Shown: one piece after another, positions 25,701-37,853 of the stretch
Numbering within the stretch: the stretch's first letter is position 1
Layout: every line of letters starts with the position of its first letter
From: Macrobrachium rosenbergii
Lineage: Eukaryota; Arthropoda; Malacostraca; Decapoda; Palaemonidae
Direction of reading: 5' to 3'
DNA length: 64,000 bases
Assembly: GCF_040412425.1 (NCBI RefSeq)
Contig: NC_089789.1
Coordinates: 38,543,606 to 38,607,605 of the forward strand
Made by a program: the position numbers and the translations under genes
Notes under the pieces: model-generated
What the model saw: the letters and a program-made list of their open reading frames with translations, nothing else
Told to the model about the DNA's origin: nothing
Database searches by the model: none

Positions 25701-25916
25701 AGAGTCATCCAATTCAAGTCGTTAAGACTCAGTCTTCACCAGAGGAGAGCCCATGATCGATTCCCGAGCGAGACTTACTCATAGGATATTAGCACGTTCT
25801 ATGAAAAAGCATTGCGCTTTAGTGGACCTGGTACTAGTCGATTGTTGTTAGTCGCAACCTGAAAGAAAAAAAGGTAGCCACTTCATCCAAAAACATTTTA
25901 AAAGAAAAAACGTTAA

Positions 25917-26078
<162 letters not shown>

Positions 26079-26409
26079 TAGACATCGAGAGAGAAAATAA
26101 ACGGACTGAAGAGCGAAGGGGAAACAGATCCATGGAAAGCCAAGAACGAAAAGTTTGAGGATGCAGAACAGAAGGAAATAGGAGACAGAGGAATCTAAGC
26201 AGAGGTTAACAGATTTAAAGAGTCCTGTGCCCTGAGAGGAGACACTTCTCCTTTTCGTGGAAATAGCTGCGACGCTCCGACGACAACAGACGGGTGAGAC
26301 AATGGGGTTATATGTTTTAGGAAACAGAAATTGATCGTTAATAGATTTGTAGTTATTCGTATGCACATATTCCGGTGCAAGAAAGAAAGCAATATCCAGT
26401 AAGACGGCC

Positions 26410-26692
26410 CCGTTTGGTGGAAGTGCCGTCGGTGCAACTCACGCGGTGCACTGTAGGCAAAAGCTAAGGTTCTTGGCAGCGTTCCGTCGGCCCCTAACTG
26501 CAACCCCTTTCATTCCTTTTACTGTACCTCCGTCCATTTTCCTGTCTTTTATCTTCCTTTCCTCCTGTTTCACCTTTTAAACTTTTTTTTTATCTCAATT
26601 TCCCTTTCAGCGCTGAACGATCTCATAAGTCCCAGCGCTTGTCCTGTCGCCTAAATTTTATATTCCATTCCATTCCATTAAGTTGGAAGTAT
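26410..26692 (+). repeat. Dispersed repeat family R2, copy 2 (SINE-like)
   Basis: This is the longer of the two copies and includes a 5' part missing from copy 1: GTGGAAGTGCCGTCGGTGCA, ACTCACGCGGTGCACTGTAG and TAAGGTTCTTGGCAGCG. It then follows copy 1 through CGGCCCCTAACTGCAACC, CCTTTTACTGTACCTC, a pyrimidine-rich middle and GCTGAACGATCTCATAAGTC, to a simple (ATTCC)n tail. A tailed, roughly 280 bp repeat without a frame fits a SINE. A fragment of the 5' part (AAGGTTCTTTGCAGTGTCCG) recurs at about 56216-56250. Confidence 0.75.
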
Positions 26693-27129
26693 ATTAAAAT
26701 GCTAATGAAATTATCAATTACCTTACCGGAAATGGAAATTAATTACTGATATGAAATGGATTTTGGGAATAAAATCTCACGTTTTATTTCAAAGAGATGT
26801 TTGATTTAGATATATATTTTCTGCCTGAGAAATAATAGCTATGCATTCATTTTTTTTATAATTTTTTTTGTATGAAAATAAACTATTTAATATTTCATAT
26901 GAATACTAGCTGTATTCATATGAATTAAGTTTAGAAAAGAACTTGAAATATGTATGCTAATGAAGTTTTAGCGGTAGATTGAAATTGATTAAGTTCATTG
27001 GCAAGTGAATGAATTGCATATTGGAGAAGCATAAATCAATTGTGCATACTACTAGTTAAGTAAACCAATATTGTTACAACTTGCTGGAATCAGAAATAGT
27101 GATTTTTCAGTGACAGAAACAAATGAACA

Positions 27130-27560
27130 GAAAGAAAATTACTTTGTCACCGATACAGGAATTAATTGCGTTCGATAAAATAGAGTAAATTCCTTTTACT
27201 GAAGAAAAACGCGATTGAATTACATTGGCTTTACGCAGAAAGAATTACTTTTTACCTTCAAACGGAAATTAACTAGATTACGTTTCGTCTTAAACAGAAA
27301 TTAATTACGTTTAGCCTTTATCAGTATTGAATTACGTTTTGCCTTACATCGGGGTAAATTACGTATAACCTTAAGGAGAAGTTAAATTCAATATTTTCTT
27401 GGAAATTAGTTACTTTTAGCTTTACAAAAACGAATTACCTTCAGTAGAAAAGAATTCCATTTAGCTTTTAACAGAACAGAATGACATTTTGACTCAAATA
27501 GAAGCAGTTACATTTTGCCTTGAAGAAAAATTAATTATATAAGTAATTTAAATTAATTAT
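27130..27560. repeat. Degenerate ~33-bp minisatellite (AATTACGTTT...)
   Basis: The words AATTACGTTT(A/T)GCCTT and ACAGAAATTAA recur about 12 times with heavy substitution. Clearest at 27255-27370. Confidence 0.7.
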
Positions 27561-27904
27561 ATAAGTAATTCTTTTATTCTAAATACCAAAATATTCATAT
27601 TGTGTCTTTAATGAAAAAAATAAATTACGGTTAGTTTTTTTTTACATAACTGAATTGTATTATACACAACAGAAACGAATTTCATTCAGATTGCATTTCG
27701 CTCTAGATGAAGATGAATATACGATAAAAGAATGAAAACTTCCAAACAGCAAAAAGATTTCGCCAGAGACGGAACTAGAAGAGCATTCCTGAGAAGTATT
27801 GTCTCCTGAAAAAAGTTGGAGAGAGAGAGAGAGAGATGAGTTATTGTACCCGCAGAAGCATTATGGGGAGATATATGGGAGGATATGAATAAAAAGGAAA
27901 TTTC

Positions 27905-27905
<1 letters not shown>

Positions 27906-27986
<81 letters not shown>

Positions 27987-28307
27987 ATGGGCATGCTAAT
28001 AGCTATATAAATCATAAGAAAATTATGTATTTTGAGCAGCCACGTCACAATTCATTACTGCCATCCCATAATTTTTTTTCCTTTCGTGGACAAACTTCCC
28101 CCCACCAACCCCCGAAAAAAAAGCATCGTAAAAAAAGTGTTTTCTACGTAGTATTTTTTATATGACAGTTTAATTTGCTTAGGTGAAACTATTGATCCAT
28201 ATGTGGTGGAGTTTATGCGCATGGTAAGTGAATTCTCTATTTAAGTAATACATATATAATATATATACATACATACATACATAGATACATCACTGACTGT
28301 TATTAAG

Positions 28308-28368
<61 letters not shown>
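27906..28368. repeat. (CT)n, (TA)n and (GT)n microsatellites
   Basis: CT-TA-GT at 27906-27987 and CT at 28311-28367. The sequence between them is non-coding. Confidence 0.9.
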
Positions 28369-28370
<2 letters not shown>

Positions 28371-28427
28371 CAAAAAGTTACTTGATATTACCATCGTCAC
28401 ATAGGACTCTCAGGGAAAGAATATTTA

Positions 28428-28718
<291 letters not shown>

Positions 28719-28983
28719 GACCCCGATTCAGGTTTAAGATCTGGGTACAAAGTCGAGACAAAGAAAATCTCCCAAAGCTTTTGGGAGATGATAAAGATAT
28801 ATGGTGGAGTCTGACAAAATAAAAAAAAAAAAGATCCATAATTCAAATGTCGGATGAAATATAGAATACTTTTGATAAATGGGGCTTGGGGAAATCCGAG
28901 AAAGAGAAACGATTCAGATAAACACAAAAATCTGGTGGGATTGATTTCTGGCTTGTAAATCATCTTCCCTTCGTCTTTCGTAG

Positions 28984-29450
28984 GCGGTGGATTAATTTTT
29001 TTTTTAATCCACTTTTCAACAGAGGTGGATTACTTTTTTTAATCCACTTGTCGACAGAGGTGGATTAATTTTTTCTAATCCACTTTTCGACAGAGGTGGA
29101 TTAATTTTTTTTAATCCACTTTTCGACAGAGGTGGATTAATTTTTTTCATTCAGTTTTTCGACAGAGGTGGATTAATTTTTTTAATCCGCTTGTCGACAG
29201 AGGTGGATTAATTTTTTTAATCCACTTTTCGACAGAGGTGGATTAATTTTTTCATTCAGTTTTTCGACAGAGGTGGATTAATTTTTTAATCCGCTTGTCG
29301 ACAGAGGTGGGAATTTTTTTAATCCACTAAGAAGTGGATTTTTTTTAATCCACTTTTCGACAGAGGTGGATTAATTTTTTCATTCAGTTTTTCGACAGAG
29401 GGATTAATTTTTTTAATCCACTTTTCGACAGAAGACTTATTAATTTTTTT
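28984..29450. repeat. ~35-bp minisatellite with a hairpin in every unit
   Basis: About 13 units of CGACAGAGGTGGATTAATTT(T)n AATCCACTTTT. Each holds GTGGATTAA and its complement TTAATCCAC around a T-run, so each unit can form its own stem-loop. Some units have a variant left half (CATTCAGTTTTTCGACAG) that breaks the stem, and these recur in a regular order. Confidence 0.93.
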
Positions 29451-29938
29451 TGTCTGTTGTATCTACTGTGTGAGATTTTGTTGTTTGTTTATTTTTCGTG
29501 CGCATAAATATTAATTGGCCTTTTTTACATTAATCCACAGGATTAATGAGAGAGAGAAACAGACAGAGAGAGAGAGAAAGAGAGAGGCGTATGCCATTTC
29601 ACGATATCAGAAAGTGAGAAAAAAAAAGAGAAACGGGGAATCTATTGATTAAGTCCATGTGAAATTCTAAAAAAAAAAAATAATAAAAAAGAGAGTCAGT
29701 CAGTTATTATCTTATATTACGATTACGAAAATTGAGAAGGATTAAGAGGTAGAGACGTATTACCGAAATATCTGCATGTGACCGTCTCAAAAAAATGAGA
29801 GAGAGAGAGAGAAAGAGACAGACTCAAAAAATGAGAGAAACAGTCATAAAGTTATCCCATTTAACCACTTCAAGAAGTTGAGAGACGAAGACCGAGTGAA
29901 GTCATCTGACGTTCATATTCAGTTCTCCTCTCTCCTTA

Positions 29939-29939
<1 letters not shown>

Positions 29940-29970
<31 letters not shown>
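29940..29970. repeat. (GA)n microsatellite
   Basis: A GA tract. Purine-rich, non-coding sequence surrounds it from 29520 to 30000. Confidence 0.9.
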
Positions 29971-29973
<3 letters not shown>

Positions 29974-30159
29974 TTTTTGGGAGGGGCGATTAAGCTGCCC
30001 TCCCATTGGGTCGTCCCCCCTACCGAGGATTTATTGTTGGGGTGAATTGAGGATAGGCTGCCATTTTCTTTTCTTATTCTCATTCTTTTTAAAGGTTTTT
30101 GGTCCCCTCTGATTTATTCCTCGGGTTCGATAATTCCTTTTTTATTTTTATTTAATATT

Positions 30160-30375
30160 TTTTTTTGCTCGGGGATATTTCGTTTTTGTGCGGTAGAATT
30201 CTTTATTTTTTTTGCTCGGGGATATTTCGTTTTTGTGGGGTAGAATTTTTATTTTTTTTTGCTCGGGGATATTTCATTTTTGTGCGGTAGGATTTTTTTT
30301 TTACTTTTGCCAAATTCTTAATTCACATGATCATCGTGTTAGGTTATTTTTTTAACGTTACTGTTATGTGTATCT

Positions 30376-30412
<37 letters not shown>

Positions 30413-30511
30413 CATGATTTTTTTATTTTTTTAATTCTCATATCATATGACTAGCGTGTTAAGTTATTGTTTTAATGTTACTGTTATTTGTTTTCGGTGT
30501 ATCTAGTCAAC

Positions 30512-30543
<32 letters not shown>

Positions 30544-30629
30544 GCTTTTTTGAAATTCTAGTATCACATGATCATTGCGTCAAGTTATTGTTTTAGTGCT
30601 GTTGTAATTTGTTTGCTGTATATCTAGTC

Positions 30630-30690
<61 letters not shown>
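30160..30690. repeat. Two small tandem arrays: ~50 bp x3 and ~115 bp x3
   Basis: TTTGCTCGGGGATATTTC(G/A)TTTTTGTG(C/G)GGTAG(A/G)AT occurs three times at about 30168-30295. Then a unit with AATTCT, A(T/C)ATGATCAT-like sequence, GTTATT, TTACTGTTAT, TGTATCTAGTCAACG and a terminal (GA)n occurs three times at about 30305-30410, 30420-30536 and 30540-30690. Confidence 0.85.
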
Positions 30691-30695
<5 letters not shown>

Positions 30696-31316
30696 TGGGA
30701 GGGGGGTCAGGGTCGAGTTTTTTTATGCAGAGAAAAATCGGCACTTTGCTACTGTGCCTGTTTTGAACGTATCTGAAAAACGGAACTTGAAGAATGAATA
30801 AGGCACTGACTTTGGTATTGCTTTTCTCTAATGCCACCCCTTAAGGAAGGGAACAGCTTTTTCTTAAAGATATAAGCCCTTAGATGTGAATATATGCGTG
30901 CGTGCGTGCATGCTTTCGAACCCCGTTGACTGACACGTCGATGAATTTTCAGACGTTAAAAACAGTCAGAAAATTACGAGACGAAAACTAAACTTAACTT
31001 GTCTTATCTCAGTCTGTTTAAATTAACCTTTAGGTAAGCTATTGTAGGAATTAGCAGAGTAAAGAAAGTAACAGATTTAAAAGCTTTCATTTTGAGGTAA
31101 TAAAATAGCAAGTGGGTCTTCCCGTCTCCCGTTCAGCTCTCTCTATTTACTTCCTCTGTGTGTAATCCTTTTGTTCTCCTGGCTACAGGAAAGTGGTCTT
31201 TCTTTCTAATCTTTGATTTTTTTACCGAGTTTCTTTGTGTTATTTATTTTCTACCGAATTTCTTTGTGTTGTTATTTAATTATCTTGTCTTCGTCATTAT
31301 ATTTTATTTTCTCTTT

Positions 31317-31317
<1 letters not shown>

Positions 31318-31374
<57 letters not shown>

Positions 31375-31458
31375 TAATATCTTTATCTGTAGTGTGCTGT
31401 CATCCAAGTCTCTTATATCGAAGGGAAATAATAATAATAATAATAATAATAATAATTG

Positions 31459-31515
<57 letters not shown>

Positions 31516-31516
31516 C
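31318..31516. repeat. (AAT)n and (ATT)n microsatellites
   Basis: AAT tracts at 31318-31378 and 31430-31456, then ATT at 31461-31515. The last two are adjacent complementary tracts. Confidence 0.95.
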
Positions 31517-31824
31517 ATCTAAATCACTCCCATCCCGAGAACACTAGAGTTAGCAATCCCTCCTGATAAGGTGATAATAATAATGATGATGATGATGATA
31601 TGATTATGATCATCCCTCAGCTCACGGTAATGAGACAGACACTACACTGTTCTCGGTCTCACGCTCGGTGGCGGCTGAGGAAATCCAGCCAATTTACATA
31701 ATTTCCCGAGTGGCGCCGGGGGCCTTTGGCGGCCTCTGAGGAGGAGGGGGAGGAGGAGGAGGAGGTACCCCGCTCAGAGGGATATTTCAAGGTGAAGGAT
31801 GCCTCCCGCCTGGCTCTGGGAGGG

Positions 31825-31828
<4 letters not shown>

Positions 31829-31876
<48 letters not shown>

Positions 31877-31944
31877 TTTTGTGACTCTGTTGACTTCGTG
31901 GTCATTCGGCTGTTGCAGGTCGTCGGTAAGGAGGTGAAAGAGAA

Positions 31945-32003
<59 letters not shown>
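31829..32003. repeat. Two (CT)n tracts
   Basis: CT at 31829-31873 and 31951-32003. The GC-rich sequence to the left (31655-31828) has (GGA)n and no recognisable exon. Confidence 0.93.
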
Positions 32004-32007
<4 letters not shown>

Positions 32008-32358
32008 GTCTTAGCTTTAACCAATTGCGCCTTAGCTGACTTCTTGGTCAGTCGGCTGTATTGGGTCGCAAATAGAGAGAGAGAGAGAGAAATGGAAGGT
32101 TTAATGATGGTGAAAATTTGTTTGCTAAGCAATGTCACCATTTTGGTTGCTGAAATCATCATTATCAGCTTGGATTCTTAACCATCAGTATCACTATCAT
32201 TTTCATTAAACCTTCCCCCTTGTATTTTTATCTCTTTTCTCCTTACCTGCGACCTACAACAGCCGACTGACCACTGGGTCAACAGAGGCTCAGTGGGTTA
32301 CTGTTGATGATGCAGCTTCTTATAAAGCACCCTGACCCCCTACAAATGAAGGTGGACT

Positions 32359-32549
<191 letters not shown>

Positions 32550-32594
32550 GAATAGTGGGCTGGGGGAGGGGGGTAGTCTCGTAAAGAAATTATC

Positions 32595-32631
<37 letters not shown>

Positions 32632-32854
32632 TACTAATGTTGTAAGATTCGATTCTGTATAACAATTTTTGAAATTATTGTTTGCTGTTCAACCACACAA
32701 ACAAGAGCTCTGCAAAAACCATAAATTGGGATTGATACAGAGAGGGCGAGGGATGGAGGAGTTGGGTATTGTGGGGGGCCGGTAACAGGATCGTTATTGG
32801 CGATATCCCCTACCCACCCCACCCCACCGTCATTCGAATTACTTTTTTTTTTTT

Positions 32855-33095
32855 TATGGTGACGCCGAAGCCGTGATGCATAACGCTGTTTGGGTGTAAT
32901 TCGCGCGTGTACTCATCAAAGGCATTACGGCGTTCCCGTAACTGCGTCGCCCGGCTGAAATATGCTAATTTTTCCCCCACACAAAAATCCCGATTTATAA
33001 ATTCATTATCGACTCATCTACGCCGGGTAACAAATGTTCTCTCCTGATAAACAGCAAATGTTGCGCGCGTGCGCACGCGCCGTTAGACCGGGATG
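32855..33095. other. CpG-rich unique segment with a GC palindrome
   Basis: CpG density is visibly higher than in the flanks. At 33065-33080 lies GCGCGTGCGCACGCGC, a perfect 16 bp palindrome of strictly alternating purine and pyrimidine, a sequence type able to form Z-DNA or a cruciform. No reading frame is present. It could be regulatory, but nothing in the sequence shows this directly. Confidence 0.5.
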
Positions 33096-33369
33096 GGAAG
33101 TTTACACTTGGTGATTTTGTATTTAATAAATTATTATTATTGTTGTCTTATGATTGTTCTTTTAATAATATTCATACATTCGTAATGTTGTATTTTGTTT
33201 TTGTATGTATACAGGTATACCTCTATAGAAACACATCTGCGCGTATATGATTGTTTTTGCGGTATGAATGTACGATATGGATGACAAGCACTCAATTAAT
33301 GATTAATATTTTGTTATAATTGTCCGATTGGATTATATATACAACTGACAGATTTCATTTTTAAATTTT

Positions 33370-33373
<4 letters not shown>

Positions 33374-33434
<61 letters not shown>

Positions 33435-33480
33435 CGATGTCCATTGTCGGGGATACTAGTTTGCAACACAAATTAATCAA

Positions 33481-33546
<66 letters not shown>
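33374..33546. repeat. Two (CT)n tracts
   Basis: CT at 33374-33430 and 33484-33546, separated by a 53 bp spacer. Confidence 0.93.
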
Positions 33547-33553
<7 letters not shown>

Positions 33554-33816
33554 TTGTATGCAGAGCGAATTGCGCGTGTCAGTTGATTGGCAACACAATA
33601 TAAATATTCCAAACGAAGTTATTCGCGCAATTCCATGCGAGTGTACATACACATACAAACACACACATACACATGCATTAGTTGTTCGTCCTGATGGCGA
33701 CAATGAACAAATATTGAGAGAGAGTTTTTTTTTAATGGTTATCAGCCGTCAATGATCCTCACAGCTTCATGAAAAGGCCGGCATAGAATCAAGCATCGAT
33801 CTTCAATTTATTATGG

Positions 33817-33840
33817 TATTTATGTATGTATGTATGTATG

Positions 33841-33936
<96 letters not shown>

Positions 33937-33999
33937 TACATATATATAGGTATGTATATATATCATATTTATATATATTTATATTTTATATATTTTTAT

Positions 34000-34064
<65 letters not shown>
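33817..34064. repeat. (GTAT)n and (TA)n microsatellites
   Basis: A TATG run, a long TA tract, an imperfect AT-rich middle and a second TA tract. Confidence 0.95.
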
Positions 34065-34066
<2 letters not shown>

Positions 34067-34099
34067 TCGAATACCTTACGGAGGGATTAGGAAGCTGAT

Positions 34100-34250
34100 A
34101 CCTCCAGGGCTGTCAGTCAGAAAGCGTCTTTTTTCACTAAATGTTTCGTCGGTCAGTACGTGGATAGGTGATCGCCAGTGACAGCCAGGCGTCGTTACCA
34201 CGTTGCCTCGCTTGAACCTCTGGGGACATGGGCGTGGGTCGCGCAACCTC
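34100..34250 (+). repeat. Repeat fragment containing a 5S-rRNA-like segment
   Basis: CGGTCAGTACGTGGATAGGT, then GATCGCC (34150-34176), closely resembles the internal promoter (box C side) of arthropod 5S rRNA genes, from memory CGGTCAGTACTTGGATGGGT then GACCGCC. Just upstream, ACTAAATGTTTCGTCGG is a weaker match to the box A side. The flanks do not match 5S rRNA and no full 120 nt gene is present. It may be a 5S-derived SINE (SINE3 type) or a 5S pseudogene fragment. This rests on recall, not on an alignment. Confidence 0.4.
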
Positions 34251-34994
34251 ACTCCAAACATTAGAGCATAGAAATTTACAAACAGAATGTAGGCTCTGAT
34301 ATGAAAGGAATACTACCCAGCATCAGATTCGTTGTATGACTGAGCGTTGAAACAAGATTCCAGCATGGAAATGGATTCTAGGTCACTGATTAACACCTCC
34401 CTGACCCTACATCTCGGTTTAGGTCACAATCACGTCCTCTTACTGTTAACGATATACCAACCTGTTGTAGGTCACATAGTTCCAGGCATTGGCATATCAT
34501 TTTTCCAGACCCTGTTCCAGTCCCTTCCAGTTCAGAGTACAGACTCGAAAGACATTGTTCAGGGTCCCTTCACCCCACAGCACCACCCTTGAGAAGGTCA
34601 AAGTTCTGTTCCCTTCCAGTTCAAAGTACCGCCCCCAAAACAAGGTCATAGGTCAAGTCACCTTCAGTTCACGGTATCTTTCCTTTAGAGGTCATTGTTC
34701 CTGCCCGTTACATCAAACCAATACTAACTCTTTATAAGTAATAGTTCCAGGCCCATGCAATTCACTGTGCGTCCCTTCTTGTAAGTCAGTTCTTGCTCTC
34801 TGTGAGTGATTGTGAAAGTCCAAGAATTGTCAAACCTATTTTTCTTCTCACTATATTTTACGAAAATAATGGTTAGATTGTTATTTGTAAACCCCTCAAT
34901 CTGTATCTATTTTCTCATAGACACTCACACGCGAGCGCACACACATTATATATATATATATACACTCACACACATACATACAGACATATCTATA

Positions 34995-35263
<269 letters not shown>

Positions 35264-35782
35264 TCTGAATCTGGTTGAAGAGAGATGTCAGCATATTTCT
35301 CGGCTCCTTTGAATTCAGCCTCAAGGCGAGATCTCCGATATTGAATACATTCCCTCAGCGGAAAGAAAGGAGTGGAAGAAAATGAAAATAAAAAAGATGA
35401 TACCAAAGAAGAGATTGAAACAGAAAGAAAGAAGGAGAGAGAAATACAGCGTGGTGTAGTATCCCACACGTGTTTTGAAAAATAGCTTCCATTATGCTAC
35501 TGGGGGGCCACCATTTTTCTTGCACTCGTTTTGTCAATTTTTGAGTGGGCCTGAAAATGCAACAGTTGCGAAAAAAAAATATGAAATAAAATACAGAGGG
35601 GAACCAAATTCTTTTCCTTTCAGCTGGTCGGTTTTTTTTATCACTTATTGCAACACCCCTTCGAGAGGAAAAATAGATTTTTTGGCGGGGGCTGGAGGCA
35701 TTTTTGAAAGTCTCAAATACCACTAATGAAGACGAATTCGTCCTTTTTAATACGAAATGAGATGAAGAATTTTATTAAATCC

Positions 35783-35783
<1 letters not shown>

Positions 35784-35858
<75 letters not shown>

Positions 35859-35927
35859 AACACCCTGAGGTTCCTTTGCCTCTCTCTCTCTCTCTCACTC
35901 TCTCAAAAATACCCTGAGGTTCCTTTG

Positions 35928-35964
<37 letters not shown>

Positions 35965-36118
35965 CTTACTAGAAGGAAACTTATTAAAAGGGAAACCGTA
36001 GTCTGAAGTGAACTCTGAATATTTATCTGTTTTCTCATGAATCTATGAATCCCATTTTGCAATTCTCTCACATTTTGTATATCCAAAACCTCAGGTTTTC
36101 TTCATTAAATTTTCATTA

Positions 36119-36182
<64 letters not shown>
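35784..36182. repeat. Composite (CT)n array and (CT)n tract
   Basis: CT at 35784-35854, the spacer AAAACACCCTGAGGTTCCTT TGCC, CT, the same spacer again (AAAATACCCTGAGGTTCC), and CT to 35960. A separate CT tract lies at 36120-36182, about 170 bp upstream of the first GT49 exon. Confidence 0.93.
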
Positions 36183-36183
<1 letters not shown>

Positions 36184-36349
36184 GAAAAATTAAGTAAAAT
36201 TTGCTGTCATTGTTATTTTTTTTCATATCATGATTCCTGTTCTTCTGTCGGAGTCAGATCCAAAACTCTCCTGTATTCTTCATTGATTTTAATGCTTATC
36301 TCTTTCTCTCCCCCTCCAACAAACCCCAAACCACCCACCTAACTACCAG

Positions 36350-36512
36350 ATGGGAAGCGCGCGAGCACGAATTCCCGGGCGAGGTCGCAGTCTCCATCAG
36401 CCATCCAGTGACCAACTTCGAGTTCTTCTACGAGCCATTTTACGTCGCCAGGGACGACGCCCCGCCCCACGACGAGAGGTTCCTCGGCTACGGCTTCACC
36501 CGGAATACTCAG
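36350..36512 (+). CDS. GT49 glycosyltransferase (B4GAT1-like), penultimate coding exon
   Basis: The exon supplies the last base of a split codon and then 54 codons. The reading starts WEAREHEFPGE, continues with SHPVTNFEFFYEPFYVARDD and ends DERFLGYGFTRNTQ. EPFYVA followed by DERFxGYGxxxxTQ is characteristic of the glycosyltransferase 49 family (B4GAT1, C-terminal domain of LARGE). These are Golgi type II membrane enzymes that act on glycans; B4GAT1 adds glucuronic acid when primer glycan is built on alpha-dystroglycan. The acceptor is a pyrimidine-rich tract ending CTACCAG at 36349; the donor CAG|GTGAGG follows 36512. GC content is far above the surroundings. The exon ends in phase 0, in agreement with the exon at 48388. 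The N-terminal anchor and catalytic DXD lie on earlier exons that I could not find in this window. Family is near certain; substrate and exact paralogue are not. Confidence 0.9.
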
Positions 36513-36827
36513 GTGAGGACGGGATCTCTTTCCTCTCTCAACTCTCAGGCCTCGTTGTGACTCCTTTTCCGTCCCTTGTAAGACCCTCTTTAGAATCTTA
36601 CCCTGTTAGCTTCGGTCCTTATTGTGATTCAGTGGATAGTTGTTTTTTTTTTTTTTTTTTTTTTGTAATTTTGGGGCAGTCACCAATCCAGGCACTGACC
36701 AGACCTGGCGTTGCGTGTTGAGAGACCAGCCTTGAAGTGAATGTTTCTTGCTGTATTGTGGGATTACTAGAACATTATTTACAGCAGTTTTTTGGAATGA
36801 GAGAAATATCGACTGAAATAGAAGAAA

Positions 36828-36830
<3 letters not shown>

Positions 36831-36883
<53 letters not shown>

Positions 36884-36910
36884 CACTGATTCAGTCGCTT
36901 GTGTAAATAG

Positions 36911-36981
<71 letters not shown>

Positions 36982-37016
36982 AAAACATTAAGTTCTCTCT
37001 CTTGTACAAATAGAAG

Positions 37017-37052
<36 letters not shown>

Positions 37053-37087
37053 CTCAAAACATTAAGTTCTCTCTCTTGTACAAATAG

Positions 37088-37162
<75 letters not shown>

Positions 37163-37190
37163 CATTAGTTCAGTCTCTTGTGTAAATAGG

Positions 37191-37258
<68 letters not shown>
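36831..37258. repeat. Composite (CT)n array with four spacers
   Basis: Five CT blocks are separated by spacers of one family: GAAAACA(C/T)T followed by TTGTGTAAATAGAAGT or TTGTACAAATAGAAGT. The period is about 90-100 bp. The array starts about 320 bp after the exon donor at 36513. Confidence 0.94.
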
Positions 37259-37260
<2 letters not shown>

Positions 37261-37479
37261 ATATACGAAAGGTCCAGCGGGGCAATGTGGAGACGTGTTC
37301 GAGGTCAAATCATAGTAAGACTACGCGAATCAAGCATGTCGTGCTTATTGAGTTAGACCTGTAGGGAAACGTGTTGTGTGTGTGTGTTCGCGAGAGCGTT
37401 CCCTCAGCGTTTTTCCCTCCCGAAAAATAAAGAGTCACGATCGAGTTGCAATAAAATGCTGAACGAGGTGCGGAATCCA

Positions 37480-37720
37480 CGTGTAAACAAAGCGGTGGGG
37501 TAGCCTTTGTGCAACCACATAAACAAGTTGATTCCAAGCGCAAACAAATGCGGTGTGTGTTTGTTAAGTCTCGTGAGCCAGAAACAAACAGCATACAAGT
37601 GGAAATATACGAACAGCAAACAGAAATATATTCGTACAATAAACAAAAATCATTCGAACACCAAACAAAAAATATTCGAACACCAAACAAAACAAAAAAC
37701 TATCTATTTGCAGACAAATT
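37480..37720. repeat. Degenerate AACA-rich short tandem repeat
   Basis: Words such as ATTCGAACACCAAACAAA and ACGAACAGCAAACAGAAAT recur about every 22-25 bp, clearest at 37605-37700. Short frames here are not recognisable. Confidence 0.6.
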
Positions 37721-37729
37721 CGTGAGTAG

Positions 37730-37822
37730 GTTTGTGATCCTGAAGCAAAATACCAGTGCATATAAGCCTAAGTTTCTGTAAGCCAATCCAAATGCTTTGT
37801 AAAAGATGAGTTTGTGTGTGTG

Positions 37823-37853
<31 letters not shown>

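Noticed and set aside
25705..25800. tRNA-like segment with a GATCGATTCCC box
   Set aside because: The word resembles a pol III B box, but no acceptor stem or anticodon arm can be drawn and the A box is poor. At most a decayed SINE head.
36350..36721. 123-codon frame starting ATG at 36350
   Set aside because: This is the wrong frame of the GT49 exon. The conserved EPFYV and DERF motifs appear only in the frame that starts one base later, and this frame reads on into the intron.
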